A DNA stretch of 52,903 nucleotides from Desulfobacterales bacterium (GTDB lineage: Bacteria; Desulfobacterota; Desulfobacteria; Desulfobacterales; JADGBH01), in contig JADGBH010000028.1 in the NCBI GenBank assembly GCA_015231595.1, forward strand, positions 1-52,903. The letters are read 5' to 3'. How positions within the stretch are numbered: position 1 is the stretch's first letter; each line of letters opens with the position of its first letter. Under the pieces are notes generated by a model. The model searched no databases, had not been told where the DNA came from, and worked only from the letters and a program-made list of their open reading frames with translations. Below, piece after piece: positions 24,650 through 34,372 of the stretch. A program made the translations under genes and the position numbers.

Positions 24650-26728
24650 TTAAAAATCGTTTAAACTTTTATCAATTATTTCTCTGAAATTATACGGATT
24701 AACTGGAGCTGTAATGAAATTATTTATCCCTTCACTAATGTATTTTTCTTTTGATTCTTTAGTTATATTATCAACAATCGCAATTGTATAAACATTATTA
24801 TTTAAATGGACTTTTTCATTTGATCGGATAAATTTGATGAGGTCTATTCCACCCATTTCCGGTGTTCTGATATCAATAAGGACAAGGCTATATTTTGTTT
24901 TTTCAAGAAAATTAACTGATTCTTCGCAGTTTAATACCGCATCAGTTCCATAACCAAGATTTTCAAGCAATTTTAATATTAAGCTATATTCATTAACATT
25001 ATCTTCGACAAGTAATACTCTAATTTGCCGTTTTAATTCTTCCGCCATAGTATGCCTTGTTATAATACCTTTGCGTGTAGTTATTGGATCTAAAGCTTCA
25101 TAAGCTAATATTTTTACAATGGCGTCTCTTAAAATTGATTGTTTAATTTTTTTTGGAAAATATGCTGAAAATCCAATTTTTTGAAGTTCTGTAACATCGC
25201 CTTTTTGGCCAACGGATGTTAAAAGGACGAGAATTGTATCTTTTATTTTAGAGGTTGCTTTTATTTTTTTACCCAAGGTAATTCCATCAATACTCGGTAT
25301 TTCTTTATCAATTAAGGCTATTTTGAAAGGATCTTTATCATCTACAGCTTTTTCTAATTTTTCAATTGCAGTTTCTGCATTTGAGGATTCTTCATAACGG
25401 CAGCCCCAATTTTTCAAATAGGAAGTTAAAACTCTTCGATTATTCGAATCAAATCCGACGATAAGAACTTTTTTTAATATATCAACCTCTTTTTCCTTTT
25501 CTTTTAAAATAGATTCATCCGATTTTTGTTTTTTTAATTTAATACTAAAATAAAAGGTTGAGCCTTTTTCTTCTTGGGTTTGAACTTCTAATTTTCCTCC
25601 CATTAGTTCAACAAGGTGCTTTGAAATTATGAGTCCAAGGCCTGAACTACTTTCCTCTTTTTTAGAAAAAGGATTTAACTGATAATAAGACTTAAAAAGA
25701 TACGGCAGATTTTCTGAAGGCATTCCAATACCTGTATCGATAACAGACATCCTGAGTTTGACATCAATATCTGTCTCTTCTTCAAGACCTATATGGATAG
25801 TAACTTCTCCTTCTTCAGTAAATTTTATTGCATTGGAGCCAAGATTCATTATGACCTGTTTTAATTTACCAGGGTCACCAGAAACAAGGGATGGAACATC
25901 GGGTTCTATAAGAGATACAATTTGTAAATTCTTTTTATGTCCTTTTTTAGCGAGAACTTCTGTTATATCATCCATCATAAGCCTAAGATCAAATGCTATG
26001 TCCTCAATATCGATTTCGCCTGTTTCAATCCTTGAAAGATCAAATATATCATTTATTATTAACAAAAGATAATCGGCATATTTTTGAACGGTTTCAACAT
26101 ATTCAATTTGTTCTCTATCCATAGCTGTGTTCGTTAAAAGATGAATCATTCCAATAATTCCATTCATCGGTGTTTTTATATCTTTACTTAAATTAGATAT
26201 AAATTCACTTTTAATTCTGCTCGCTGTTTTAGCTGAATTTATAGCATCTTTAGCGATTTCAAGCTGTTTATTTACATTGTCAATATTGCCTAATAATCTT
26301 ATTTGTTCATTAAGGTTATAAATTTTTTCTTCAGCTTTTCTAAGTTCTGCAATATTAAATCCGTATATATACAAAAGATTTTTACCGACAGCTTTAAAAT
26401 AAAGGTAATAAACTAAATTTTCTTTGCATGCTACCTCTGCTTCACACTTTCCGAATATAAAAGCTTTTCTAACAAAATTGTACCATTTTGCTCCGATTAA
26501 TTGGCCAACATTAGTGTCCCAAGCATTTAATATAGTAGTTCCAGATTCATTTGAGTATAAGACTTCCCCTCCCTTCGATACATGAATGACAGGATTTGGA
26601 TTGCTTTCGTCTGATAAATTATTTATACCTATTTCTAATTTTTCTATATTATTTATACTTTCTTCAAATTTTTTTATATATTTTTTGAGATTTTTTACTT
26701 CCTCTTTTAATAATTCATTATTTTCCAT
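24650..26728 (-). CDS. Hybrid histidine kinase-like protein lacking the phosphoacceptor His
   Basis: A 692-aa cytoplasmic protein: coiled coil (1-40), PAS-like region (41-130), HisKA-like helices (165-240), HATPase (285-400), and two receiver domains (418-540 and 568-692). The HisKA H-box reads FISNLSKDIKTPMNG, placing K182 where the autophosphorylated His should be (codon AAA). The ATPase motifs NLGSNAIKF, DTGIGM and GLGL are intact. REC1 keeps D474 but has GF in place of the usual acidic pair. REC2 keeps D619, but the conserved Lys is A674 and the Thr/Ser is V652. It may act as a scaffold or a regulator of another kinase. No TM segment is seen. Confidence 0.88.
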   Translation of the reverse strand: MENNELLKEEVKNLKKYIKKFEESINNIEKLEIGINNLSDESNPNPVIHVSKGGEVLYSNESGTTILNAWDTNVGQLIGAKWYNFVRKAFIFGKCEAEVACKENLVYYLYFKAVGKNLLYIYGFNIAELRKAEEKIYNLNEQIRLLGNIDNVNKQLEIAKDAINSAKTASRIKSEFISNLSKDIKTPMNGIIGMIHLLTNTAMDREQIEYVETVQKYADYLLLIINDIFDLSRIETGEIDIEDIAFDLRLMMDDITEVLAKKGHKKNLQIVSLIEPDVPSLVSGDPGKLKQVIMNLGSNAIKFTEEGEVTIHIGLEEETDIDVKLRMSVIDTGIGMPSENLPYLFKSYYQLNPFSKKEESSSGLGLIISKHLVELMGGKLEVQTQEEKGSTFYFSIKLKKQKSDESILKEKEKEVDILKKVLIVGFDSNNRRVLTSYLKNWGCRYEESSNAETAIEKLEKAVDDKDPFKIALIDKEIPSIDGITLGKKIKATSKIKDTILVLLTSVGQKGDVTELQKIGFSAYFPKKIKQSILRDAIVKILAYEALDPITTRKGIITRHTMAEELKRQIRVLLVEDNVNEYSLILKLLENLGYGTDAVLNCEESVNFLEKTKYSLVLIDIRTPEMGGIDLIKFIRSNEKVHLNNNVYTIAIVDNITKESKEKYISEGINNFITAPVNPYNFREIIDKSLNDF

Positions 26729-26749
26729 AGGATTTTCCTTTAGTTAAGG

Positions 26750-27784
26750 TTAGATTTTAAAGTAATCTTTGTACCAGTCAATAAATTTTTCCATACCTTG
26801 TTCTATAGACGTATAAGGCTTAAATCCAATATTTTTTTCAGTATCTGTTATGTCTGCATATGTGCATACAACATCGCCTGGCTGAATATCAACTAACTCT
26901 AAAATTGCAGATTTAGAAAGTTTTTTTTCAATTATTTTAATAAAGTGCATTAACTCAACCGGTTTATTATTACCGATATTATATATTTTATATTTTACGT
27001 AGGAAGTAGATGGATCAGGATTATCACTATTCCAATATTGACTTGCTTCTGGTGTTTTAAGCATGGTTTTTATAACTCCTTCAACAACATCGTCAATGTA
27101 AGTGAAATCTCTCTTCATTTTACCGTGATTAAATACTTTAATTGGTTTTCCCTCGGTAATAGCTTTTGTAAAAATAAAAGGAGCCATATCTGGTCTTCCC
27201 CAAGGCCCATAAACTGTAAAAAAACGTAATCCAGTACAAGCCATCCCGTATAAGTGACTGTAAACATGAGCCATAAGTTCATTTGCTTTTTTTGTGGCAG
27301 CGTATAGTGACACAGGATGGTCAACATTATGGGATGTTGAAAACGGCATTTTTGTGTTAGCTCCGTATACAGAGCTTGAAGATGCAAAAACAAAATGTTT
27401 TATATTAGAAAATCGGCAGCATTCGAGCAGGTTAATAAAACCTACTAAGTTTGAATCAACATAGGCATATGGATTTTCGAGGGAATATCTAACTCCTGGC
27501 TGAGCGGCAAGATTAATCACTATATCCAAATCGCGATAATTATCAAAAATTTTTTTTAAGGCGTCTCTATCGGTAAGGTCTGTGAGGAAAAAATGAAAAT
27601 TTTGATTGGATAAAAGTATGTTAAGACGATTTTGTTTTAATTCCACATCGTAATATTTTGACATATTATCTATGCCGTAAACTTCGTATCCTAAATCAAG
27701 TAATTTTTTTGAAAGATGAAAGCCTATAAATCCTGATGCCCCTGTTACGAGTATTTTTTTGAATTTAAACTTTTCTTGGGTCAT
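26750..27784 (-). CDS. NAD-dependent nucleotide-sugar epimerase (UDP-glucuronate 4-epimerase-like)
   Basis: A 344-aa extended SDR enzyme. The NAD-binding motif GASGFIG (15-21) and the catalytic S137-S139 / Y161-x-x-x-K165 set (YAATK) are present. Substrate-side motifs HPVSLYAATKKANE, TVYGPWGRPDMAPF and RDFTYIDDVV match UDP-glucuronate 4-epimerases used for capsule or LPS sugar supply. GalE-type activity cannot be excluded from motifs alone. It lies 21 bp upstream of the kinase-like gene on the same strand, so co-transcription is likely although the functional link is unclear. Confidence 0.88.
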   Translation of the reverse strand: MTQEKFKFKKILVTGASGFIGFHLSKKLLDLGYEVYGIDNMSKYYDVELKQNRLNILLSNQNFHFFLTDLTDRDALKKIFDNYRDLDIVINLAAQPGVRYSLENPYAYVDSNLVGFINLLECCRFSNIKHFVFASSSSVYGANTKMPFSTSHNVDHPVSLYAATKKANELMAHVYSHLYGMACTGLRFFTVYGPWGRPDMAPFIFTKAITEGKPIKVFNHGKMKRDFTYIDDVVEGVIKTMLKTPEASQYWNSDNPDPSTSYVKYKIYNIGNNKPVELMHFIKIIEKKLSKSAILELVDIQPGDVVCTYADITDTEKNIGFKPYTSIEQGMEKFIDWYKDYFKI

Positions 27785-27877
27785 GATTAAAATTCCCTTG
27801 AAAATTGTCGTATTATTAATTTATGATAGCCAAAAAAAATTAATAACATAAAATTTAACATAACTAAAATAAAAAAA

Positions 27878-28051
27878 ATGAAAAATTGTCGTAAATGTAA
27901 GCATTTTTATATTTCTTGGGATAAAAAATTTCCCTATGGCTGCCGGGCAATAAATTTTAAAAGTAAAACAATGCCATCAATTGCTGTCAAGGAATCATCC
28001 GGAATGTCATGCCTTTTATTTGAACAAAAAAATAAAGAGGAAACAAAATAG
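27878..28051 (+). CDS. Small Cys-rich protein (57 aa)
   Basis: Reads MKNCRKCKHFYISWDKKFPYG and continues to a TAG at 28049-28051. Cys residues at 4, 7, 22 and 45 form a likely zinc site (CxxC, C, C). The HFYISWD and FPYGCRA segments match a conserved family of tiny proteins in Deltaproteobacteria that databases often label hypothetical. No good Shine-Dalgarno is visible, only an A-rich leader. It faces the tRNA genes, whose 3' end is 28 bp away. The function is unknown. Confidence 0.72.
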   Translation: MKNCRKCKHFYISWDKKFPYGCRAINFKSKTMPSIAVKESSGMSCLLFEQKNKEETK

Positions 28052-28078
28052 AAACTATAAAGTTAATAAGAAGGTAAG

Positions 28079-28150
28079 AGGCGGCATCCGGATTTGAACC
28101 GGAGAATAGCGGCTTTGCAGGCCGTTGCCTTACCACTTGGCTATGCCGCC
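28079..28150 (-). tRNA. tRNA-Cys (anticodon GCA)
   Basis: The reverse complement folds as a cloverleaf: acceptor GGCGGCA/TGCCGCC, D-loop AAGTGGTAAGG, anticodon loop CTGCAAA with anticodon GCA, and T-arm GGTTCAAATCC. The discriminator base is U, the identity element of tRNA-Cys. CCA is not encoded. It lies 7 bp downstream of the tRNA-Gly 3' end in the same direction. Confidence 0.96.
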
Positions 28151-28157
28151 TATGGGT

Positions 28158-28232
<75 letters not shown>

Positions 28233-28287
28233 AATATGTTTTACCTTTTATCTTTCAAATTAATATTTGTCAATAAAAAATTAACAA

Positions 28288-28848
28288 TTAAAATAACTTT
28301 CTAAATTTTACGAAATAATCGATTCCTGACCAGATAGTAAGCACAAGGGCTATCCATAGGAGATAAGTACCTATTAGATTAAAACTAATATTAAAATGCT
28401 CAAAATGAACTATAAGCCCTATTAATGCCGCTATTTGAAATGTAGTTTTCCACTTTCCGAGCCATGATGCGGAAATATCTTCCCCTTTTTCCACGAGAAT
28501 TGCCCTTAAGCCTGTAATAGCAATTTCTCTTCCAATAATGATGCAAACAATCCAACCCGGCACCCATTGATGATAAGTAAGCATTATAAATGCTGAAGAA
28601 ACTAATAGCTTATCAGCAAGAGGGTCCATCATTTTCCCTAAATTCGAAACAAGACCCCTTTTTCTGGCTAAAAAACCATCCAAAAAGTCAGTTATTGCCG
28701 CTATAATAAAAAGTATAGCTGCTAAAAAAGTACACAGTCTTGTCGGAAATAAAAGCAGAAAAACTATTCCGGGTATCGCAAGAATCCTAAAAAGTGTTAA
28801 TGTATTAGGATGACTTAATATTTCTTTTATTTTATTAATTGAAGACAT
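28288..28848 (-). CDS. pgsA: CDP-diacylglycerol-glycerol-3-phosphate 3-phosphatidyltransferase
   Basis: Makes phosphatidylglycerophosphate, the committed step to phosphatidylglycerol, in the inner membrane. The 186-aa protein has four to five TM helices and a complete CDP-alcohol phosphotransferase motif: D54-x2-D57-G58-x2-A61-R62-x8-G71-x3-D75-x3-D79. The length is normal. It starts 17 bp after the transaldolase gene and is followed by two tRNA genes on the same strand. Confidence 0.94.
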   Translation of the reverse strand: MSSINKIKEILSHPNTLTLFRILAIPGIVFLLLFPTRLCTFLAAILFIIAAITDFLDGFLARKRGLVSNLGKMMDPLADKLLVSSAFIMLTYHQWVPGWIVCIIIGREIAITGLRAILVEKGEDISASWLGKWKTTFQIAALIGLIVHFEHFNISFNLIGTYLLWIALVLTIWSGIDYFVKFRKLF

Positions 28849-28865
28849 TGTTCATCTTTAAATAT

Positions 28866-29513
28866 TTATTTTGTTTGGTTTTTCTTCCAATCATCTAAAA
28901 AAATTTTGATTCCCTTGTCAGTTAAAGGATGTTCAGCCAATTTAGCAATGACGTTAAACGGAATAGTCGCTATATGTGCTCCCATAAGTGCTGATTCAAG
29001 GACATGCATAGGGCTTCTAACACTCGCCACTATTATTTCGGTACTAAAATCGTAATTATCATAAATAGTTACAATCTGTTCCACTAACCCAAGTCCTTCT
29101 TGAGATACATCATCGAGTCTTCCCACAAAAGGACTCACATATGTAGCTCCTGCTTTTGCAGCCATCAAGGCTTGAAGCGGAGAAAAAACAAGGGTAACAT
29201 TAGTTTTGATATTTTCTTTTGTAAGTGTTTTTGTTGCTTTTAGCCCATCAACAGTCATTGGTATTTTTATTACTATATTATGATGAATTTTTATAAGTTC
29301 CCTTGCTTCTTTAACCATGCCATCAGCATCAAGGCTTATAACTTCTGCACTTATAGGACCGTCAACTATTGCGCAAATATCTTTAATAATATCTTCAAAA
29401 TTTCTTCCTTCTTTTGCGATTAAAGAAGGATTAGTTGTAACGCCATCAACCATCCCCATATTATTAGCTTCTTTAATTTCTTTTATATTAGCGGTATCTA
29501 TAAAAAATTTCAT
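28866..29513 (-). CDS. Small (TalC/FSA-type) transaldolase
   Basis: A 215-aa member of the short transaldolase family (transaldolase or fructose-6-phosphate aldolase). It starts [10 protein letters not shown], with the conserved DGVTTNPSL motif (23-31), the Schiff-base lysine K83 in VIKIPMT, and SPFVGRLDD. Motifs alone do not separate transaldolase from F6P aldolase; in bacteria lacking a long transaldolase this gene usually fills the pentose-phosphate role. It lies between a TRASH-like protein gene and pgsA. Confidence 0.92.
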   Translation of the reverse strand: MKFFIDTANIKEIKEANNMGMVDGVTTNPSLIAKEGRNFEDIIKDICAIVDGPISAEVISLDADGMVKEARELIKIHHNIVIKIPMTVDGLKATKTLTKENIKTNVTLVFSPLQALMAAKAGATYVSPFVGRLDDVSQEGLGLVEQIVTIYDNYDFSTEIIVASVRSPMHVLESALMGAHIATIPFNVIAKLAEHPLTDKGIKIFLDDWKKNQTK

Positions 29514-29533
29514 AAAATTTTTTCCTCCAAATT

Positions 29534-29803
29534 TTATTTCTTTTTTTTGTTTAATGAATCAATAAATTTTTGTTTGCATTCTTCGCTACAAAAACTAAAA
29601 TTTCTTCCATCTATTGATGTTTTTACAGCGTTACTTTTCGAAAAATAAACGCCGCAAAAAGGATCCTTTATCATATCATCGTCAATAGCTGGCCTTTTTT
29701 TTGATGAAGAAGTTATTTTTTCATCTTCCGGATCCATCCATGACCTTAATGCTTTAAGTCCAAAATATGCTACGGCTACGAATATTATAAATTTAAGCAG
29801 CAT
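29534..29803 (-). CDS. Membrane-anchored YHS/TRASH-like zinc-ribbon protein
   Basis: An 89-aa protein: an N-terminal TM helix (4-18, [15 protein letters not shown]), a polar linker, and a metal-binding module with C50 (KDPFCGVYF), C72 and C76 (FCSEEC), the YHS/TRASH layout. It probably binds a transition metal on the membrane surface. The start overlaps the folK end by 11 bp, so the genes are co-translated, though no biochemical link to folate is known. It resembles the widespread PP0621-type small proteins. Confidence 0.78.
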   Translation of the reverse strand: MLLKFIIFVAVAYFGLKALRSWMDPEDEKITSSSKKRPAIDDDMIKDPFCGVYFSKSNAVKTSIDGRNFSFCSEECKQKFIDSLNKKKK

Positions 29804-30290
29804 CTGCTAATATTACCTTTTCTCCATTTGTGTCTAATTCTTTTAATAACTCTTTTATAGATCGATTTAAAACCGGATGAATAATATTAGGATTTATATC
29901 ACAAAAAGGCTTTAAAACAAATAATCTTTTATGCATTCTTGGATGAGGTATTATAAGTTCTGGTGTATTTAATATTAAGTTATCATATAATAATATATCT
30001 ATATCAATAATTCTTGGTCCAAACCTTCTTTCATCCATATTTCTGCCAAATTTTTCTTCAATTGTTTTAAAAACTTTTAATAGCTCAAAAGGCTCCAAAT
30101 CAGTTTTAATTAATGCTAATACGTTTATAAACCAATTCTGATTTTTATAGTCAACCGGTTCTGTTAAATATAATGCTGACTGAGCTTGGATTGAACAATC
30201 ATAAAATTTTTCGATAAATTCCAATCCTTTTTGGCAATTTATTCTCCGCTGGCCAACATTAGAGCCCACACAGATATATACATTATGCAT
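29793..30290 (-). CDS. folK: HPPK, 6-hydroxymethyldihydropterin pyrophosphokinase
   Basis: Transfers pyrophosphate from ATP to 6-hydroxymethyl-7,8-dihydropterin in folate synthesis. It has the N-terminal VYICVGSNVGQR motif, the pterin-site region TEPVDYKNQNWFIN, and the HPPK signature RRFGPRIIDIDILLY with the two Mg-binding Asp. An in-frame ATG lies 15 bases upstream (30305), but GGAAG spaced 5 bases from the ATG at 30290 supports this start (165 aa). dapL ends 27 bp upstream. Confidence 0.92.
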   Translation of the reverse strand: MHNVYICVGSNVGQRRINCQKGLEFIEKFYDCSIQAQSALYLTEPVDYKNQNWFINVLALIKTDLEPFELLKVFKTIEEKFGRNMDERRFGPRIIDIDILLYDNLILNTPELIIPHPRMHKRLFVLKPFCDINPNIIHPVLNRSIKELLKELDTNGEKVILADAA

Positions 30291-30317
30291 ATTGTCTTCC
30301 ATCAAAATATATATTTT

Positions 30318-31487
30318 TCAAATACCACATGAACTTATTCGTTCAATTGATTCTTTTAATCTTTCTTTATTAGTTGTCAAAGAAATTCTAAAATATCCTT
30401 CTCCAGCTTTTCCAAAACCATTCCCTGGAGTAACAACTATACCTGCTTTTTGTAAAAGATGGGATGTAAATGAAGCAGATGTATATCCTTTAGGCACTTC
30501 TATCCATAAATAAAACGTCGCTTTTGGTGGTTCAACAGAAAGACCTATTTTTTTTAAACCGGCAACCATAATATCTCGTCTTTCTTGATATTCCTTATTA
30601 TTTTCAGCAACACATTTTTGGTCTCCGTCTAAGGCTTCAATTCCAGCTACTTGAACAGCCTGAAAAGCTCCTGAATCAATATTGCTTTTTACTTGACCTA
30701 ATGCTTGAATTACTTCAGCTCTACCAACGGCAAATCCTAAACGAAAGCCCGTCATATTATATGTTTTTGAAAGTGAATGAAATTCAATTCCAACTTCTTT
30801 TGCACCTGGTATTTCCAAAAAACTTTCAGGCTTGTACCCATCAAAACAAACCTCAGTATAAGCAGCGTCATGGCAAACAATAATGCTATTCTTTTCAGCA
30901 AAAGCAACAACTTTTTTAAAAAATTCTTTATCAGCTATCGCAGAAGTAGGATTATTTGGATAATTTATAAACATAAGTTTTGCTTTTTTTAAAACATCAT
31001 TCGGAATTGCATCAATATCGGGTAAAAAATTATTTTGTTTAATTAAATCTAATGAATAGGGGATTCCTCCAGCAAATTTAACACCAATATCATAAACTGG
31101 ATATCCTGGACTTGTAGCAAGTCCAATATCTCCTGGATTAATAAAAGCAAGGGGAATGTGAGCTATTCCTTCTTTTGAGCCTATCAATGTAATAACTTCT
31201 TTTGAAGCATCAAGATCAACATTAAATCTTCGTTTATACCATCTTGCTACAGCGTTATTAAATTCATACATCCCACTATATGATGGATATTTATGGTTTT
31301 TTGGCTCATGTGAGGCTTTATTTAAAGCTTCAATAATATGTTTTGGAGTTGGAATATCTGGGTCTCCGACTCCAAGATCAATAATATCAACCCCTTTTTT
31401 TCTCACCTCATCTTTTTGTCTATCAATTTCTTTAAAAAGATAAGGTGGAAGGGTTTTTAGTCTTTCAGATTTTTCTATAGCAATCAT
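30318..31487 (-). CDS. dapL: LL-diaminopimelate aminotransferase
   Basis: PLP enzyme that converts tetrahydrodipicolinate directly to LL-diaminopimelate, bypassing the succinylase or acetylase steps. The 389-aa fold-type I aminotransferase has [11 protein letters not shown] (38-48), the PNNPTSA loop (177-183), the Schiff-base K241 in [13 protein letters not shown], and the Arg of FRISLTTN near the end that binds the carboxylate. Pattern and length fit DapL rather than aspartate aminotransferase. In related genomes lysA, dapA and dapB often precede it; here a small lipoprotein and argH do. Confidence 0.9.
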   Translation of the reverse strand: MIAIEKSERLKTLPPYLFKEIDRQKDEVRKKGVDIIDLGVGDPDIPTPKHIIEALNKASHEPKNHKYPSYSGMYEFNNAVARWYKRRFNVDLDASKEVITLIGSKEGIAHIPLAFINPGDIGLATSPGYPVYDIGVKFAGGIPYSLDLIKQNNFLPDIDAIPNDVLKKAKLMFINYPNNPTSAIADKEFFKKVVAFAEKNSIIVCHDAAYTEVCFDGYKPESFLEIPGAKEVGIEFHSLSKTYNMTGFRLGFAVGRAEVIQALGQVKSNIDSGAFQAVQVAGIEALDGDQKCVAENNKEYQERRDIMVAGLKKIGLSVEPPKATFYLWIEVPKGYTSASFTSHLLQKAGIVVTPGNGFGKAGEGYFRISLTTNKERLKESIERISSCGI

Positions 31488-31556
31488 TATTTTTTAACCT
31501 CCACATTAAAAATAAATAGTAAGAAATAAATGAGGATAGTATTTCTTGAAATCCTT

Positions 31557-31691
31557 TTAATATGCTTTAATTGTTGCAATGGTTATCGGACAAAAACCTT
31601 CAGGAGGAACCGGTGGAGCTTTTCTGCCGCATCCTCCACAAATGCATGAAAGCAACAGTAATAACATTACTATCAGAATAGTTATTCGCAT
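31557..31691 (-). CDS. LptM/YifL-like small lipoprotein (44 aa)
   Basis: A short frame in the argH-dapL gap reads MRITILIVMLLLLLSCICGG, then CGRKAPPVPPEGFCP, and ends at TAA. It has a signal peptide with lipobox LLSC (C16), plus C18 and C21, and the CG-x-K-x-P-x-x-P pattern of LptM (YifL), the lipoprotein that helps the LptD outer-membrane LPS translocon mature. Genes of this family commonly sit beside argH/lysA/dap genes, which supports the call. The start lies 28 bp after the argH stop. It is shorter than most gene-calling cut-offs. Confidence 0.7.
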   Translation of the reverse strand: MRITILIVMLLLLLSCICGGCGRKAPPVPPEGFCPITIATIKAY

Positions 31692-31719
31692 TTTATTTTT
31701 TTTCAATAGCATTAGCATT

Positions 31720-33096
31720 TTAATTTAATTCTTTTTCAGCTTCATTTATAGCCGCTATGACATTTTTTTTTGCTGTTCCACCAAAAGATTGTCTTCTGTC
31801 AATCATTGATTGTAAACTTAAAAAATCAAAAATATCACTATTAAATAAATCAGAAAAAGAATTAAGTTCTCCCAATGAGAGTTCATGAAGCTCTTTCTGC
31901 TTGTTTAAAGCATAGGATACGATTTTTCCTGTTAAAGCATGGGCATTTCTAAACGGAACTCCCTTTGTAACAAGATAATCAGCCATATCGGTTGCATTAA
32001 GATAACCAGTTAATGCTGATTGTTGCATTTTTTCTTTATTGAACTTGATGTTAGGAAGCATCCTTATAAAGATATCAATGCACGATGTCAAGGTTTTAAC
32101 TGTGTCAAATAAAGGTTCTTTATCCTCCTGCATATCTCTATTATATGATAGAGGAAGGGATTTCATTAAAGTTAAAAGGCAAATTAAACTGCCAAAAATT
32201 CGCGAAGTTTTACCTCGAGATAGTTCAGCAATATCAGGATTTTTTTTCTGCGGCATTATGCTGCTACCGGTAGTAAACGAATCTGAAATTTCGATAAATT
32301 TAAATTCTGAAGAACTCCATAAGATAAGCTCTTCAGACATTCTACTAAAATGAATCATACATATACTTGCTGCAGATAAAAATTCAATTATAAAATCCCT
32401 GTCCGATACTGAATCTATACTATTTTTTGATATTTCGTTAAAATTAAGAATGCTTGCTGTATAAGTTCTATCAATGGGATAGGTAGTCCCAGCAAGAGCG
32501 GCACTGCCCAGAGGCATTACATTTATTCGTTTTAATCCGTCAAAAAATCTATCTGAATCCCTTGAAAACATCTCATAATAAGCCATAAAATGATGGGAAA
32601 GCAAAACAGGCTGAGCCCTTTGAAGGTGAGTATATCCTGGCAAGATTATGTTTATATTTTCTTTAGCTATTTCAAGAATTTTAGTTCTTAACTGTTTTAA
32701 ACCTTCAATTATATTTGATACTTCATTTCGAAGATATAGCCTTATGTCTAAAGCAACCTGGTCGTTTCTACTCCTTGCAGTATGAAGCTTTAAAGCGGGC
32801 CCACCAATGATTTGGTGAAGCCTATTTTCGATATGCATATGAATATCTTCGAGCCTATCATCGAATGTAAATTCACCTTTTTCTATTTCCGTTTGTATCG
32901 TTTTTAAACCATCAATTATTGAAGACGCTTCATCCTCGCTTATAATAGAGGTTTTTGCAAGCATTTTGCAATGGGCAATACTGCCTTCTATGTCATAACA
33001 ATAGAGAAGTTTATCAAAATGGATAGAGGATGTAAATGCCTCAACTGCTTTGTCCGTAGCTTCAGCAAATCTTCCACCCCATGCTTTATCGCTCAT
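31720..33096 (-). CDS. argH: Argininosuccinate lyase
   Basis: Last step of arginine synthesis: cleaves argininosuccinate to arginine and fumarate. The 458-aa member of the fumarase/aspartase superfamily has the mobile signature loop GSSIMPQKKNPD (277-288) with the catalytic Ser, HTARSRNDQVALD (105-117) and the His-bearing GYTHLQRAQP (154-163). The length is standard. It lies 32 bp after argG in the block argB-D-F-G-H. Confidence 0.97.
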   Translation of the reverse strand: MSDKAWGGRFAEATDKAVEAFTSSIHFDKLLYCYDIEGSIAHCKMLAKTSIISEDEASSIIDGLKTIQTEIEKGEFTFDDRLEDIHMHIENRLHQIIGGPALKLHTARSRNDQVALDIRLYLRNEVSNIIEGLKQLRTKILEIAKENINIILPGYTHLQRAQPVLLSHHFMAYYEMFSRDSDRFFDGLKRINVMPLGSAALAGTTYPIDRTYTASILNFNEISKNSIDSVSDRDFIIEFLSAASICMIHFSRMSEELILWSSSEFKFIEISDSFTTGSSIMPQKKNPDIAELSRGKTSRIFGSLICLLTLMKSLPLSYNRDMQEDKEPLFDTVKTLTSCIDIFIRMLPNIKFNKEKMQQSALTGYLNATDMADYLVTKGVPFRNAHALTGKIVSYALNKQKELHELSLGELNSFSDLFNSDIFDFLSLQSMIDRRQSFGGTAKKNVIAAINEAEKELN

Positions 33097-33128
33097 TAGT
33101 GTTCCTTTTCAGCAGTAAATTAAATATT

Positions 33129-34334
33129 TTACGACAGATTTCTTTTCATTAATCGTTGAATTCTAAGCCTTAAAGCGTTAAGTCGAATAAAGCCTTCGGC
33201 ATCTTTTTGTCTATACACAGAATCATCTTCAAATGTTGCGAAATCAAGGTTATAAAGCGATTTATCAGATTTTCTTCCAAGTATTCGACAATTGCCTTTG
33301 TAAAGTCCAAGTTTTACAACACCACAGATATTTATTTGAGTTTCGTCTATCATTTTTTGCAATAAAAGTCTTTCTGGGGAAAACCAGAAACCATAATATA
33401 TTAGCTCCGCATATTTAGGTATTAAAGAATCTCTGAGATGCATGACTTCCCTGTCCATAGTAATTGATTCAATCGCCATATGACCTATTCTTAATATCGT
33501 TCCGCCAGGCGTTTCATAAACGCCCCTTGATTTCATGCCTACAAAACGATTTTCGACAAGGTCAACTCTTCCTATACCATGGCGTCCACCTATAACATTT
33601 AACTCTTTAATTAAATTCGCAGGGGATAATTCTTTTCCATTTACTGCAACAGGATTTCCATCAATAAAATTTATTTCAATTACTTCTTCTTCATTAGGCG
33701 CAACTTTTGGCGATACAGTAAGCTGAAACATATCTTCAGGGGGAGCATTCCATGGATCTTCAAGGATACCGCCTTCATAGCTAATATGAAGTAAATTTCT
33801 ATCCGTGCTGTAGGGTTTTTTAGGGCTCGCTGAAACAGGGATATCATGTTTTTTAGCATATTCCATGAGATCAGTTCTTGACTTCATATTCCATTCTCTC
33901 CAAGGAGCGATGATTTTTATATTAGGATTGATGGAAAAATAAGTAAGTTCAAATCTAACTTGATCATTTCCTTTCCCTGTAGATCCATGGCTTACAGTAT
34001 CCGCTCCTTCGATTTCTGCGATTTCCATTTGTCTTTTTGCAATTAAAGGCCTTGCTATAGATGTGCCTAAAAGATAATGCCCCTCATATATTGCATTGGC
34101 TCTAAAAGCTGGGAAAACATAATCCTTTGCAAAAATTTCTCTTAAATCGTCAATATATACTTTTGATGCCCCTGTTTTTAAGGCTTTTCCTTCAATTTCA
34201 TTAAGCTCTTCTTCTTGTCCGATATCAGCCGAAAAAGTAATTACTTCACATCCATAATTTTCGATAAGCCATTTTAATATAACCGACGTATCAAGACCAC
34301 CTGAGTAAGCTAAAATTGCTTTTTGTGCGTTCAC
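33129..34334 (-). CDS. argG: Argininosuccinate synthase
   Basis: Joins citrulline and aspartate using ATP. The N-type ATP pyrophosphatase P-loop reads [11 protein letters not shown] (about 8-18), with the later [15 protein letters not shown] and YETPGGTIL motifs. An ATG exists upstream at 34382, but it overlaps argF. The GTG at 34334 has AAGGAG 9 bases upstream and gives 401 aa, the normal ArgG length, so the GTG start is preferred. argH follows after 32 bp. Confidence 0.95.
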   Translation of the reverse strand: MNAQKAILAYSGGLDTSVILKWLIENYGCEVITFSADIGQEEELNEIEGKALKTGASKVYIDDLREIFAKDYVFPAFRANAIYEGHYLLGTSIARPLIAKRQMEIAEIEGADTVSHGSTGKGNDQVRFELTYFSINPNIKIIAPWREWNMKSRTDLMEYAKKHDIPVSASPKKPYSTDRNLLHISYEGGILEDPWNAPPEDMFQLTVSPKVAPNEEEVIEINFIDGNPVAVNGKELSPANLIKELNVIGGRHGIGRVDLVENRFVGMKSRGVYETPGGTILRIGHMAIESITMDREVMHLRDSLIPKYAELIYYGFWFSPERLLLQKMIDETQINICGVVKLGLYKGNCRILGRKSDKSLYNLDFATFEDDSVYRQKDAEGFIRLNALRLRIQRLMKRNLS

Positions 34335-34372
34335 TTTTTGTATCTCCTTGATTCTTTTTTTTGCTTGTGTAT

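Noticed and set aside
27115..27393. 92-codon minus-strand frame within the epimerase gene
   Set aside because: It overlaps the epimerase active-site region in another frame and shows no domain.
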